From: Nocardia carnea NBRC 14403
GTDB lineage: Bacteria > Actinomycetota > Actinomycetes > Mycobacteriales > Mycobacteriaceae
Length of the DNA: 64,000 nt
Assembly (NCBI RefSeq): GCF_000308515.1
Contig: NZ_BAFV01000125.1
Span: 99,937 to 163,936 of the forward strand
Direction: 5' to 3'
Shown: piece after piece, positions 17,028 to 25,029 of the stretch
How the letters are laid out: each line of letters begins with the position of its first letter
Numbering within the stretch: the stretch's first letter is position 1
Notes under the pieces: model-generated
Databases searched by the model: none
Seen by the model: the letters and a program-made list of their open reading frames with translations, nothing else
Told to the model about the DNA's origin: nothing
Position numbers and translations under genes: made by a program

Positions 17028-17477
17028 TCAGGCGGGCGCGGGCACCGGGGTGTTCTGCCGCGCCGCGACCCACCAGCGCCCGCCCTCCCGGACCAGGACG
17101 TACAATGCGACCATTGCGGGATCGTGGTCGATGAGTTCGCCGTGCGCGGTGACCGCGCGGGCCGTCTTGTGCGCGATCGCGATATCCGGGCGTAAGAAAA
17201 CGATATCGGTCACCGCATAACGCACGTATTCGTCGGCCAGGAAACCGGACAGGCCGCGCCGAGCGGCATCCAGGAGGGCGTCGTAACCGGCGATGATCAT
17301 GCCCACCGCGTTGCCTGCAGCGGCGTCGGCGGTGAATCCGCTGACCATCAACTCTGCATCGTTGGTGTTGTAGCCCGTTTCGACGTCGGCGACCAACTGC
17401 CGGATCGCGGCGATATCGGCGGTGTGGTCGACCGTGCTGTCCTCGACCGAAGGGCGTTCGTATGCTGGTGTGCTCAT
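17028..17477 (-). CDS. SnoaL-like/SgcJ family (NTF2-fold) protein
   Basis: Small 149-aa alpha+beta protein beginning MSTPAYERPSVED. IRQLVADVETGYNTNDAELMVSGFTADA and the closing ALYVLVREGGRWWVAARQNTPV are typical of the SgcJ/EcaC group in the NTF2-like superfamily, which bind small ligands or act as isomerases; no activity can be read from sequence. The ATG at 17477 is preferred over 17501 because family members start at this point; neither has a clear ribosome binding site. Stand-alone gene. Confidence 0.8.
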   Translation of the reverse strand: MSTPAYERPSVEDSTVDHTADIAAIRQLVADVETGYNTNDAELMVSGFTADAAAGNAVGMIIAGYDALLDAARRGLSGFLADEYVRYAVTDIVFLRPDIAIAHKTARAVTAHGELIDHDPAMVALYVLVREGGRWWVAARQNTPVPAPA

Positions 17478-17561
17478 GAGAACAGCCTGCAACCTCAACA
17501 TAAGTTGCGGTCAAGACGAGTTGGGCCGAGCGGGCGAATTGTGGCGACCGTCATGGACCGG

Positions 17562-18617
17562 TCAGCGCAACTGAACCACAGCCGTCGCACGGCCGAACAC
17601 CCGGCGGCCCTGGTGCCGGGCGGTGAGCGCGATCGTCGCGGTCCGCGCGGCCGGATCGGTCGCTTTCACCCGGCCACCGAACTCGATCTCGGCGCCCTCC
17701 CGCGTGACGAAGACCGGACTGGTCAGCCGGACCGCATACTCCCGGAGAGCGCCCGGGTCGCCGAGCCAGGAGGTGACGAAGCCCGCGGCCGTACCGATCG
17801 TCAACATGCCGTGGGCGACCGGGGCCTCGAGATCGACGCGATCGGCGACCGCCGCACTCCAATGGATCGGGTTGGGGTCTCCGGAAACTCCGGCGTAGTT
17901 CACCAGATCCCCGATCGTGAACCGCACCGTCCGGGCAGGCAGCTCGTCGCCGACATGCACGGTATCGAAATCGCGGACGCAGGGGCCGGGCGGCGGTTCG
18001 GCGCCGGGCAGGGCGGGTCGCGAGTCCGGCGGGCGGACGGCCGAACCACCATGCGGGGCAGGAGTGGTGCGATCGGCACCGGGCCGGAAACCGTGCATGA
18101 GGACACCGGCACCCAATTCACCGAGGTCGGGTCCCGCACCGCTGCGCCCGACCACATCGGTCCGGGAAACCAGGACCAGCGCGCCGTGCTGATCGGTGAC
18201 CACGGTTTCGAACGACATGAGGTCGCCGCCGAACGCGTGACGCACCGATTCCAGGCAGACCTCGAAGGACAGGGCGTCGCCGGGGCGAATCGGCCGGTGA
18301 TAGCGGATCACCTGATCGGTCTGCATGACCTGGCTGAGGTCGTAGCCGGTCATCACCGATTCGAACATCTCCGTCTGCGCCAGGAATCCGGGCACGGAGA
18401 ACAGCGTCGGCGGGGCGATCAGGCCGGCATATCCGTAATCGATACCGGCGTCCTCGGACCAGTGCACCGGATGGTGATCCTGGACGGCGCGGGCGAACTC
18501 CCGGATCTTCTCGCGGCCGACCACATAGTGGTCGCGGGCGCGGTAACGCAATCCCACCGGGAGTTCACCGGCGACGAAACCGCCGCGGGTGGAATCGATT
18601 ACATCCTCATGAACCAT
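17562..18617 (-). CDS. Fused HadA/HadB-type (3R)-hydroxyacyl dehydratase (double hotdog)
   Basis: Protein of 351 aa with two hotdog halves. N-half: KIREFARAVQDHHPVHWSED and YGYAGLIAPPTLFSV, the FAS1-type MaoC N-terminal domain. C-half (from about 215): VNYAGVSGDPNPIHWSAAVA followed by HGMLTIGTAAG, the active hydratase 2 motif with catalytic Asp and His. Mycobacteria make these halves as separate HadA and HadB subunits; here they are fused, joined by a Pro-rich linker around 190-205. It should dehydrate 3-hydroxyacyl chains in fatty or mycolic acid elongation. Start ATG at 18617 (MVHEDVID); the frame is open further upstream but without a start that fits. No FAS-II partner is adjacent. Confidence 0.82.
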   Translation of the reverse strand: MVHEDVIDSTRGGFVAGELPVGLRYRARDHYVVGREKIREFARAVQDHHPVHWSEDAGIDYGYAGLIAPPTLFSVPGFLAQTEMFESVMTGYDLSQVMQTDQVIRYHRPIRPGDALSFEVCLESVRHAFGGDLMSFETVVTDQHGALVLVSRTDVVGRSGAGPDLGELGAGVLMHGFRPGADRTTPAPHGGSAVRPPDSRPALPGAEPPPGPCVRDFDTVHVGDELPARTVRFTIGDLVNYAGVSGDPNPIHWSAAVADRVDLEAPVAHGMLTIGTAAGFVTSWLGDPGALREYAVRLTSPVFVTREGAEIEFGGRVKATDPAARTATIALTARHQGRRVFGRATAVVQLR

Positions 18618-18702
18618 GAACTCGAACCTTACCGAGTCGATATCGATAGTGCTGAGCGACTGCCTTGCACCCCGGCGCGAGGTAGATGCGCCGCCACGGT
18701 CG

Positions 18703-19770
18703 TCACCCGATATTCGCCGAGAGGTCCGGCAGCATCCGCAGCGCCTGATCGGCCCAGTTGTTCCACGCGTGGATACCGTGGGAGGGGAAGTCGTAGTGCA
18801 CATTCTGTGCACCCAGCGTCGCCATCCGTACCTGGAATGCCCGGGTGTTCACCAGCGCCAGTGCTTCCAGGCCCATTCCGTTGACGGTGCCGATACTGGG
18901 GCCGTCGGTTGCGGTGGGCAGCCCGCTCGCGGCCGAAACCCACAGTCGCGTGTTGTTGGCCACCAGACGGGGCGCGGCGACGAACGGGTCGATATGCAGC
19001 CATTTCGGATCCCACGGGGCCGCCATCGAATCCACGTTGTACCCGCCGGCGTCGACCATCGCGACCCGGATCGCTTCCCGCATACCGGGCGCGGAGATGT
19101 TCAGGTAACCGGAATAGGAACCGGCGAAACTGAACTGACCGGGATAGTGCGCGGCGAGGGTGAGTGCGGCGCTGCCGCCCATCGACAGGCCGAAGACGCC
19201 GTTGCGGTGGCTTGCGAAACCCAGCCGGTCGCGCAGGGCGGCCGGCAGGTCGCGGGTCAGGAAGGTCTCCCACTTATAGGTGTAGGACTTCCCCGGACCG
19301 GCCGCCAGGGCCTGTAGCCCGCCGGAGCCCGACGCCGAACCCGACGACGATCCGTTCCCCGAGCCGGTTCCCGGCGGTACGCCGAGGAAGGTGCTGGGGG
19401 CGTTCCAGTCGGTGTAGAAGCTGGACTGCCCGCCGACCGGCATCACCACATTGATATTCCATTCGGTGAATTTCCGGGCGATATCGGTATCGATCTCCCA
19501 GCCGCTGAGGTCCTCGCGGGCGCGCATACCGTCGAGCGCGTACACCACCCGGGAGGTATTGCCGTCGGCGGCGCGGAACACCCGGGATTTGATGGGCCCC
19601 ATGGCGGAGTCGACCCAGAAATCCATACCCGTGGGGTCGAAGGCGGCCCGCGCGGCGGGAGCGCCACCGCTGACCAGTGATACTGCCTGGATCATCACGG
19701 CGAGGGCGGCGGTGGCCAGCCAGAATCTGCGGCGGCTGCGGAAGGCGGGGACCGCCGGTGACAATCGCAT
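18703..19770 (-). CDS. Antigen-85-type mycolyltransferase/esterase
   Basis: Secreted alpha/beta hydrolase of 355 aa. Signal peptide RSRRRFWLATAALAVMIQAV with cleavage near ARAA. Mature part: DFWVDSAMGPIKSRVF, WNINVVMPVGGQSSFYTDW, nucleophile elbow GLSMGG, and the catalytic His in SHGIHAWNNW, all as in Fbp proteins that transfer mycolates to trehalose or arabinogalactan outside the membrane. A Gly/Ser-rich run (GTGSGNGSSSGSASGSGG) sits between the YTDW strand and the KWETFL segment, where Fbp proteins normally have a short turn. ATG at 19770 chosen; ribosome binding site weak. Strong marker of a mycolic-acid organism. Confidence 0.9.
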   Translation of the reverse strand: MRLSPAVPAFRSRRRFWLATAALAVMIQAVSLVSGGAPAARAAFDPTGMDFWVDSAMGPIKSRVFRAADGNTSRVVYALDGMRAREDLSGWEIDTDIARKFTEWNINVVMPVGGQSSFYTDWNAPSTFLGVPPGTGSGNGSSSGSASGSGGLQALAAGPGKSYTYKWETFLTRDLPAALRDRLGFASHRNGVFGLSMGGSAALTLAAHYPGQFSFAGSYSGYLNISAPGMREAIRVAMVDAGGYNVDSMAAPWDPKWLHIDPFVAAPRLVANNTRLWVSAASGLPTATDGPSIGTVNGMGLEALALVNTRAFQVRMATLGAQNVHYDFPSHGIHAWNNWADQALRMLPDLSANIG

Positions 19771-19971
19771 GAGGGAACAGGGCCTTTCGTCCGGTGTGAG
19801 CACATCGTGCGCACGACCGGCTGCCGCCGTCCGTGCGCTTCCCGACCGGTGCCGAACAACGCGTGGCCCTGCCACGGCATCGGCGTACCGGTTTCTATGT
19901 CGCTCCCGGAGACTGTTCTGTTACCTCTTTGTGATGTGTCACGCGCCCGGGCAGGGACGCCTATGACCGGT

Positions 19972-19997
19972 TCCGGCCGGCCACAGTGGCCGCCGGA
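19972..19997 (-). terminator. Hairpin downstream of lsr2
   Basis: Near-perfect stem: TCCGGCCGGCCA (19972-19983) against TGGCCGCCGGA (19987-19997), one bulged base, 3-base loop. It starts 12 bases past the Lsr2 stop on minus. Confidence 0.55.
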
Positions 19998-20009
19998 CGG
20001 CCTGCTCCG

Positions 20010-20345
20010 TTACTTGTGGGCCTTCTTGTACGCCTCGAGCACCTCGGCCGAGATACGGCCACGGTTCGAGACCTCCATACCGTTCGCGCGGGCCCATTCA
20101 CGGATGGCCTGGGTCTGCCGGGGGTCGGACGCGGCCTGGGCCGGACGTTTGCTCTTCGTGACCCGGCCGCCGACCCGGCGCGCGTGCGTAGCCCACCCCC
20201 CGACGATGTCGCGCAACTTCCCGGCGTTGTGTGCCGAGAGATCTATCTCGTAGGTGACACCGTCCAGAGCCAGGGTGACGGTCTCTTCCGCCGGTGAAGT
20301 TCCGTCGTAGTCGTCGACCAGCTCAACGATGACCTTGCGCGCCAT
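20010..20345 (-). CDS. lsr2: Lsr2 nucleoid-associated protein
   Basis: H-NS-like bridging protein of 111 aa that silences AT-rich, often horizontally acquired, DNA. N-terminal dimerisation domain MARKVIVELVDDYDGTSPAEETVTLALDG with YEIDLSAHNAGKLRDIV; C-terminal DNA-binding domain TQAIREWARANGMEVSNRGRISAEVLEAYKKAH, where the RGR clamp inserts in the minor groove. ATG at 20345 has GGAGG seven bases upstream. Single gene followed by a hairpin. Length matches the family (about 112). Confidence 0.97.
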   Translation of the reverse strand: MARKVIVELVDDYDGTSPAEETVTLALDGVTYEIDLSAHNAGKLRDIVGGWATHARRVGGRVTKSKRPAQAASDPRQTQAIREWARANGMEVSNRGRISAEVLEAYKKAHK

Positions 20346-20500
20346 GCATTCCTCCGAAAGTGGGCATATTGTCCCGACAATCGTAGCGATATCCTTACGG
20401 CGCACCGGAACCGGCGGCGGTCGCGACAGATGGTAGGGGTTCCGCCGCGGCGGCGCGCGGGATCTGCTCGGCAGGGCGGCGAAGACGAGCCGGTGCCCGG

Positions 20501-21391
20501 CTATCCGACCCGGGTCGTGTGGAACTCCTGAAATGCGCGCAGCGTCTCCTGCGGAGCTTCCAGTTGCGGATAGTGGCCGACAGCGGGCAGTTCCACCACA
20601 TCGGGTTCGTCGACGAGGTGGCGATAGCGGCGCACCATCCGCTCCCCGGACACCGGATCGCGTAGACCGTCGACCAACCGGACCGGGACCTGCGGCCGGA
20701 TGAGGGCACCCACCCAGCGCTGCCGATGCGTCCGCCGTTCGGCCATATACCCCATCAGCTTGTGGCCGTTGCGTTTCCCGTGCTTACTGCACCACAGCAA
20801 CCAGAAACGATGCATGTCGTCGGCATCGGGCCTGCTGTCGGGCCCGAACACTGCGGCCAGGCTGTGCGCGAAGGTACCTTCGGTGCCGAACCGGCCGACC
20901 AGCGGCCCGAGCGGGCCGGCCAGGAGCCGCTGGATGGGCCGCGGCCGGTGGGCCTCCGGGAAGAGTCCTCCGTTGAGCAGGCAGACCGATTCGATGATCA
21001 GCGAGGTATCACCGACGGCCCGGCGTTCGGCATCCCGGGCCAGAAGTTCCTGGGCGACGGTATCGCCGTAGTCGTGCGCGAGGATGTGGAAACGGTCGAT
21101 GCCCTGTTCGCGCAGCAGCTGCTCGCACAGATCGGCCTGATCGGTGATCGTGTAGTCGTACTGCTGCGGTTTGGCCGACCAGCCGAAACCGATCAGATCC
21201 GGGGCCAGGACGCGGGCGAACTGTTCGCACAGGTCCGGCCAGATCCGGTGCCAATCCCAGGACGCCGTGGGGAACCCGTGCAGGCACAATAGTGTTCCCG
21301 CCGAACCGGTTCCGCCGGGCTGCCAGAAGATCTGGTGTCCGCGATGGGTGAAACGCTGTCCGTTCGACCGCCAGCTCGCAAACTCGTCCAT
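20501..21391 (-). CDS. Alpha/beta hydrolase, epoxide-hydrolase/haloalkane-dehalogenase-like
   Basis: Protein of 296 aa with the oxyanion region LLCLHGFPTASWDWHRIW, and LAPDLIGFGWSAKP. The nucleophile elbow is LAHDYGDTVAQELLAR: an Asp (HDYG) replaces Ser, as in epoxide hydrolases and haloalkane dehalogenases. A C-terminal His is in LPAVGHYPQLEAP. Cap residues WLLWCSKHGKRNGHKLMGYM separate core strands. ATG at 21391 preferred (MDEFASWRSNGQ). Intracellular; no signal peptide. Substrate unknown. Confidence 0.85.
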   Translation of the reverse strand: MDEFASWRSNGQRFTHRGHQIFWQPGGTGSAGTLLCLHGFPTASWDWHRIWPDLCEQFARVLAPDLIGFGWSAKPQQYDYTITDQADLCEQLLREQGIDRFHILAHDYGDTVAQELLARDAERRAVGDTSLIIESVCLLNGGLFPEAHRPRPIQRLLAGPLGPLVGRFGTEGTFAHSLAAVFGPDSRPDADDMHRFWLLWCSKHGKRNGHKLMGYMAERRTHRQRWVGALIRPQVPVRLVDGLRDPVSGERMVRRYRHLVDEPDVVELPAVGHYPQLEAPQETLRAFQEFHTTRVG

Positions 21392-21516
21392 GGTCACAGC
21401 ATGCCCCGCCGCGGCCCCGGGGTCGAGCAGGTCCCGGGCGCGTCGGCCCGCACAGGTTAGGGTCGGTGCCGCAACCATCGAGGTCCAGACCCGACCAACC
21501 GTCCAGGAGGCCCGCC

Positions 21517-22428
21517 GTGCGGATCGGCATTCTGCTCAGTGAACGATCCGGAAGCGACGCCCTGCGCGCGCTCACCGATGACCTGCACCGGACCGCCGAG
21601 GAAGGGTTCGTCTCGGCGTGGATGTCGCATATCTTCGGCGTAGACGCGCTCACCGCGCTGGCGGTGGCCGGTAGCCAGGTGCCGGAGATCGAGCTCGGGA
21701 CGGCCGTGGTACCGACCTACCCGCGGCATCCGGGCGCGCTCGCCCAGCAGGCCCGCACGACCGCGCTGGCGGTGGGCCCGGACCGGCTGACCCTCGGTAT
21801 CGGACTGTCCCATCGCGTCGTCATCGAGAACATGTTCGGGTACGGATTCGAGCGGCCCGCCCGCCATATGCGCGAATACCTGTCGATTCTCGGCCCCCTG
21901 CTGGACCGGCAGCCGGTGTCCTATACCGGTGAAACCCTCACGGGGAATCTGGAACTCGGGATTCCGGACGAGGGCCGGATCCCGGTCCTGCTGGCCGCCA
22001 TGGGCACCCGGATGTTGCAACTGGCCGGGCGTCGCGCCGACGGCACCGTGCTGTGGATGACCGGGCCGGCCACGATCCGGGACCATATCGCCCCGACCAT
22101 CACCGCGGCCGCCACGGACGCCGGCCGGGCCCCGGCCCGTATCGTCTGCGCACTGCCGGTGCTGGTGACCGACGATGCCGACGCCGCACGGGAACGGGCG
22201 GCCCGCACCTTCGCCACCTACGGCACACTGCCGTCCTACCGGGCGATGATGGACCGCGAGGGCGCGGCCGGCCCGGCGGATCTCGCGATCATCGGCACCG
22301 AGGAGCAGGTCGCCGCCCGGGTGCGGGAGGTATTCGATGCCGGTGCCACCGAATTCGTCGCCTCGGTCTTCGCCGGTGGCGCGGAGGCACAGCGCACCCG
22401 GGCGCTGTTGTCCGGTTTGCTCGGCTGA
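21517..22428 (+). CDS. LLM class F420-dependent oxidoreductase
   Basis: Luciferase-like TIM-barrel protein of 303 aa. MRIGILLSERSG, then the strand VPEIELGTAVVPTYPRHPGALAQQARTTALAVGPDRLTLGIGLSHR is characteristic of the F420-dependent group (like TIGR03564). GRIPVLLAAMGTRMLQLAGRRADG forms the later barrel strands. GTG at 21517 has AGGAGG six bases upstream. It is divergent from the hydrolase by 125 bases. F420 use is inferred from the subfamily. Confidence 0.85.
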   Translation: MRIGILLSERSGSDALRALTDDLHRTAEEGFVSAWMSHIFGVDALTALAVAGSQVPEIELGTAVVPTYPRHPGALAQQARTTALAVGPDRLTLGIGLSHRVVIENMFGYGFERPARHMREYLSILGPLLDRQPVSYTGETLTGNLELGIPDEGRIPVLLAAMGTRMLQLAGRRADGTVLWMTGPATIRDHIAPTITAAATDAGRAPARIVCALPVLVTDDADAARERAARTFATYGTLPSYRAMMDREGAAGPADLAIIGTEEQVAARVREVFDAGATEFVASVFAGGAEAQRTRALLSGLLG

Positions 22429-22514
22429 CCGGCTGACGGGGCGCCCGGCTGACCGGCTGACCGAGTGCCTGAGTGCCCGGCCGGTCGATCGGGCCGGCCG
22501 GGCGGTCCGGCTGA
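22424..22514. repeat. Imperfect CCGGCTGA repeats between convergent genes
   Basis: The 86-base gap between the LLM gene and the universal stress protein holds four near copies of GGCTGACC, as two doublets (22424-22437 and 22447-22460), and GC-rich inverted segments CGGCCGG near 22480-22505. It may act as a bidirectional terminator; no single strong hairpin dominates. Confidence 0.4.
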
Positions 22515-23420
22515 TCAGCCCGGCCGCGTGATCATCACCGGGCAGGCGGCCCGCTGGATCAGCGACTGACTGGTCGAACCGAGCAGCAGTCCGCGGAATC
22601 CACCCCGGCCGCGGCTGCCGACCACGACCAGCTGAGCGCGCTCGGACCATTCACGCAGATGCAACGCCGGGGTCGAGGGATACACCTCGCGCCGCACGGT
22701 GACCTCCGGGTAACGCTGCTGCCAGCCGGCCAGCCGCTCGGCGAGCACCGCCTGTTCCGCGGTCTGCAGATCTTCGGCCGGTATCTCGATGAAACCGGTA
22801 CTGGCGAATTCGGTGAAGGTGAGATCGCTCCAGGTGTGGACCGCGACCAGTTCGGCTCCGCGTTCGGAGGCCTCGGCGAAGGCGGCGGCGACGGCGGTAT
22901 CGCTGACCGGGCTGCCGTCGACGCCGACCACCACCGGGCCGCTCGTGATGTCCTCGGCGTCCTCGCGGACCGCGACGATGGTGCCCTGCCCGTGCGCCGC
23001 GACCGCCAGAATGGTCGATCCCAGATGCGCGATGGCGCCGCCGCGACGTGAACCCAGCACCACCATATGCGCGGATTTGGACAATTCGATCAGCATTTTG
23101 GCGGGGCTGTGCTCGGAGAGCAGGGTGTCGGCCGCCAGGTCCGGCGCGGCCTCGCGGACGACCTGCACGCCGGTGGTCAATGCCTGCTCGCCGTGTGTGC
23201 GCAGGGTCTGCACGGCTTCGTCCACCATCGGCTGATAGGCGACCAGCCAGGTCTTGGCCGGGGTGGAATTCATCCCGTAGGCCAGGACCAGCCGCCGCCC
23301 GCGCCGGGCGGCCACCGTGGCGCCCCAGCGGATGGCCGAATGGGCGGCCGGGGTACCGTCCACGCCCACCACCACGGCAGCGGATACGAGCCGATGCGGA
23401 TCCTCCGGGTTATCGGTCAT
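22515..23420 (-). CDS. Universal stress protein, tandem UspA domains
   Basis: Protein of 301 aa with two UspA folds. Domain 1: VVVGVDGTPAAHSAIRWG and the ATP loop GSRRGGAIAHLGST. Domain 2: VVVGVDGSPVSDTAVAAAF and GSRGRGGFRGLLLGST. Both loops fit G-2x-G-9x-G(S/T), so ATP binding is expected. Actinobacterial tandem Usp proteins are often induced in hypoxia or stationary phase. ATG at 23420; a GGGAG ends just one base before it. No DosR-type box was recognised. Confidence 0.92.
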   Translation of the reverse strand: MTDNPEDPHRLVSAAVVVGVDGTPAAHSAIRWGATVAARRGRRLVLAYGMNSTPAKTWLVAYQPMVDEAVQTLRTHGEQALTTGVQVVREAAPDLAADTLLSEHSPAKMLIELSKSAHMVVLGSRRGGAIAHLGSTILAVAAHGQGTIVAVREDAEDITSGPVVVGVDGSPVSDTAVAAAFAEASERGAELVAVHTWSDLTFTEFASTGFIEIPAEDLQTAEQAVLAERLAGWQQRYPEVTVRREVYPSTPALHLREWSERAQLVVVGSRGRGGFRGLLLGSTSQSLIQRAACPVMITRPG

Positions 23421-23456
23421 GCTCCCGAGTATCCACCCGGCAAACCGTGCCGGTCC

Positions 23457-23462
23457 TATACT
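23457..23462 (+). promoter_or_regulatory. -10 hexamer TATACT
   Basis: TATACT ends six bases before a GTG at 23469, the spacing expected for a leaderless transcript. No good -35 is present, which is common for such promoters. Confidence 0.4.
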
Positions 23463-23468
23463 GCGGGC

Positions 23469-23576
23469 GTGTCTGCACGATTGCGTGTCGCGGAATTGTT
23501 GCTCGCCGGGCTTCCCGATGCGGCCAGGAATTCTCGTCGGCGGCTCGCCGTCCATGGGGCTTGTCGAATGCCGTGA
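23469..23576 (+). CDS. Possible 35-aa leaderless peptide upstream of acetyltransferase
   Basis: GTG-initiated frame (first residues MSARLRVAELLLAGLPDAAR) that ends with TGA at 23574-23576, overlapping the GTG of the acetyltransferase in a GTGA. The -10 TATACT sits six bases upstream. The peptide has an amphipathic start and an Arg-rich middle. It could be a leader that couples translation, or a chance frame; no homology is known to me. Confidence 0.3.
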   Translation: MSARLRVAELLLAGLPDAARNSRRRLAVHGACRMP

Positions 23577-24094
23577 AATATGCAGATCATGATCACGTGC
23601 TGATATCGGATGGGGTGATCGGACTACGGCCGATCGAGGTCGCCGACGCCGCTGCGCATCTGGCTGCCCAGGATCGGGAGTCGGTGCGCCGGACGGCCGG
23701 GCCGGGCACACCGAATACGGTGGCCGAATTCGAACGGTGCGCCGCGGAGTGGGCCGCCGGCGGACCCAGGAAAACATTTGCCGTGGTGGCCGTATCGTCG
23801 CATGCGCTGGCGGGGACGCTGGATGTGATGCTGGAACCGGACTTCCTGGCGAAACGCCAGGCCGATATCCGCTATGGAATCCACGCGCCGTGGCGCGACA
23901 ATGGAGTGCCCGGCCGGACGATCGTGCTGGCGTGCCGGTATCTGGCCCGCAACGATTTGGCGGACGAAGCGATGCTGCGTATCGACAGGGACAACAAATC
24001 GGAGATCGCGCTGGCCCATCAGCTCGGATTCCACTACCACCGCAGCAGCATCGACTCCGAGGGATACCTGGATTGGTTCCTCCAAGCCCTGTGA
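23573..24094 (+). CDS. GNAT family N-acetyltransferase
   Basis: Protein of 173 aa. GLRPIEVADAAAHLAAQDRESVRR is the usual first helix of RimJ-like GNAT enzymes; ADIRYGIHAPWRDNGVPGRTIVLACRYLAR is the strand and acetyl-CoA loop, and ALRIDRDNKSEIALAHQLGFHYH matches the AxxNxxSxxxxxKxGF motif in weak form (MLRIDRDNKSEIALAHQLGF). GTG at 23573 or 23597 are possible starts. Acceptor not known. Convergent with Ku, eight bases apart. Confidence 0.75.
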   Translation: MKYADHDHVLISDGVIGLRPIEVADAAAHLAAQDRESVRRTAGPGTPNTVAEFERCAAEWAAGGPRKTFAVVAVSSHALAGTLDVMLEPDFLAKRQADIRYGIHAPWRDNGVPGRTIVLACRYLARNDLADEAMLRIDRDNKSEIALAHQLGFHYHRSSIDSEGYLDWFLQAL

Positions 24095-24102
24095 CCGGGG
24101 GA

Positions 24103-25029
24103 TCACGCGCCTTTACGGGTTCGCTTCTGAGCGGTTTTGCGTGGGGCTGTCCTGCGAGCTTTCGCGGTGCCGGAGCTCTTCTCACCGGTGGATTTCGTCC
24201 CGCCGGATTTTCCACCACCGCGGCCACCGGACTTCTCGCCACCGCGGGCGCCGCTGGCCTCCAGGCTGCGCTGCAGCGCAGCCACCAGATCGACCACTTC
24301 GGCATCGGATTCCTGGGCCGGTTCCGCGGCGCGTTCGGCAACCTTTCCGTCGCCGCTGGCGATCGCCTCCTCCAGCAACCGCTGTAGTTCGACCTGATAT
24401 TCGTCGGTGAATTGATCGGGGTCGAAATCGTCGGACATCGATTCGACCAGGGTTTCGGCCATTTTGATTTCCTGCGGCCGGGGCGCCTTGGCCTCCTCCA
24501 GCGATTCGAACGATACCGAGCGCACCTCGTCCGGCCACAGCAGCGTCTGCAATACCAGCATTCCGTCCCGCACCCGCATCGCGGCCAGCCGGGTCTTCTG
24601 CCGGAGGGTGAAATGGACGAGGGCGGTGCGGTCGATACGTTCGAGTGTGGCGGCCAGCAGGACATAGGCCTTGGGCGTGGTCGAATCCGGCTCCAGATAG
24701 TACGTCTTGTCGTAGAGGATCGGATCGATCTGTTCCGACGGGACGAATTGCAGAACCGGGATCTCGTGTTTCTCGGCCACCGGCAATTTGGCGAAATCAT
24801 CGTCGGTGAGCACGACCTTCTCGCCTTCCGGCGATTCGTACTGTTTATCGATATCGGCGAATTTCACCGATTGCCCGCAGACGGAGCAGACGCGGTCGTA
24901 TTTGATCCGGCCGCCGTCCTTGGCGTGGACCTGGTGGAACCGGATGTCGTGGTCCTCGGTGGCGGTGTAGACCTTCACCGGGACGTTCACCAGCCCGAAC
25001 GCGATCGAGCCTTTCCAGATTGACCGCAT
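24103..25029 (-). CDS. ku: Ku DNA-end-binding protein (non-homologous end joining)
   Basis: Bacterial Ku of 308 aa. MRSIWKGSIAFGLVNVPVKVYTAT, IRFHQVHAKDGGRIKYDRVC and Cys pair VCSVCGQS, then YYLEPDSTTPKAYVLLAATL form the ring-shaped dimer core. The C-terminal tail is Lys/Gly/Arg rich (from about 262), as in mycobacterial Ku, and aids DNA binding and LigD recruitment. The ATG overlaps the TGA of the upstream lycopene-cyclase-like gene (TGATG at 25031-25027). No ligD is in the window. Confidence 0.95.
   Translation of the reverse strand: MRSIWKGSIAFGLVNVPVKVYTATEDHDIRFHQVHAKDGGRIKYDRVCSVCGQSVKFADIDKQYESPEGEKVVLTDDDFAKLPVAEKHEIPVLQFVPSEQIDPILYDKTYYLEPDSTTPKAYVLLAATLERIDRTALVHFTLRQKTRLAAMRVRDGMLVLQTLLWPDEVRSVSFESLEEAKAPRPQEIKMAETLVESMSDDFDPDQFTDEYQVELQRLLEEAIASGDGKVAERAAEPAQESDAEVVDLVAALQRSLEASGARGGEKSGGRGGGKSGGTKSTGEKSSGTAKARRTAPRKTAQKRTRKGA

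Noticed and set aside
19931..19942. GTGA-TGTG-TCAC, a CRP/GlxR-like site upstream of the mycolyltransferase
   Set aside because: The spacer is 4 bases instead of 6, so it does not match the consensus; chance is likely.
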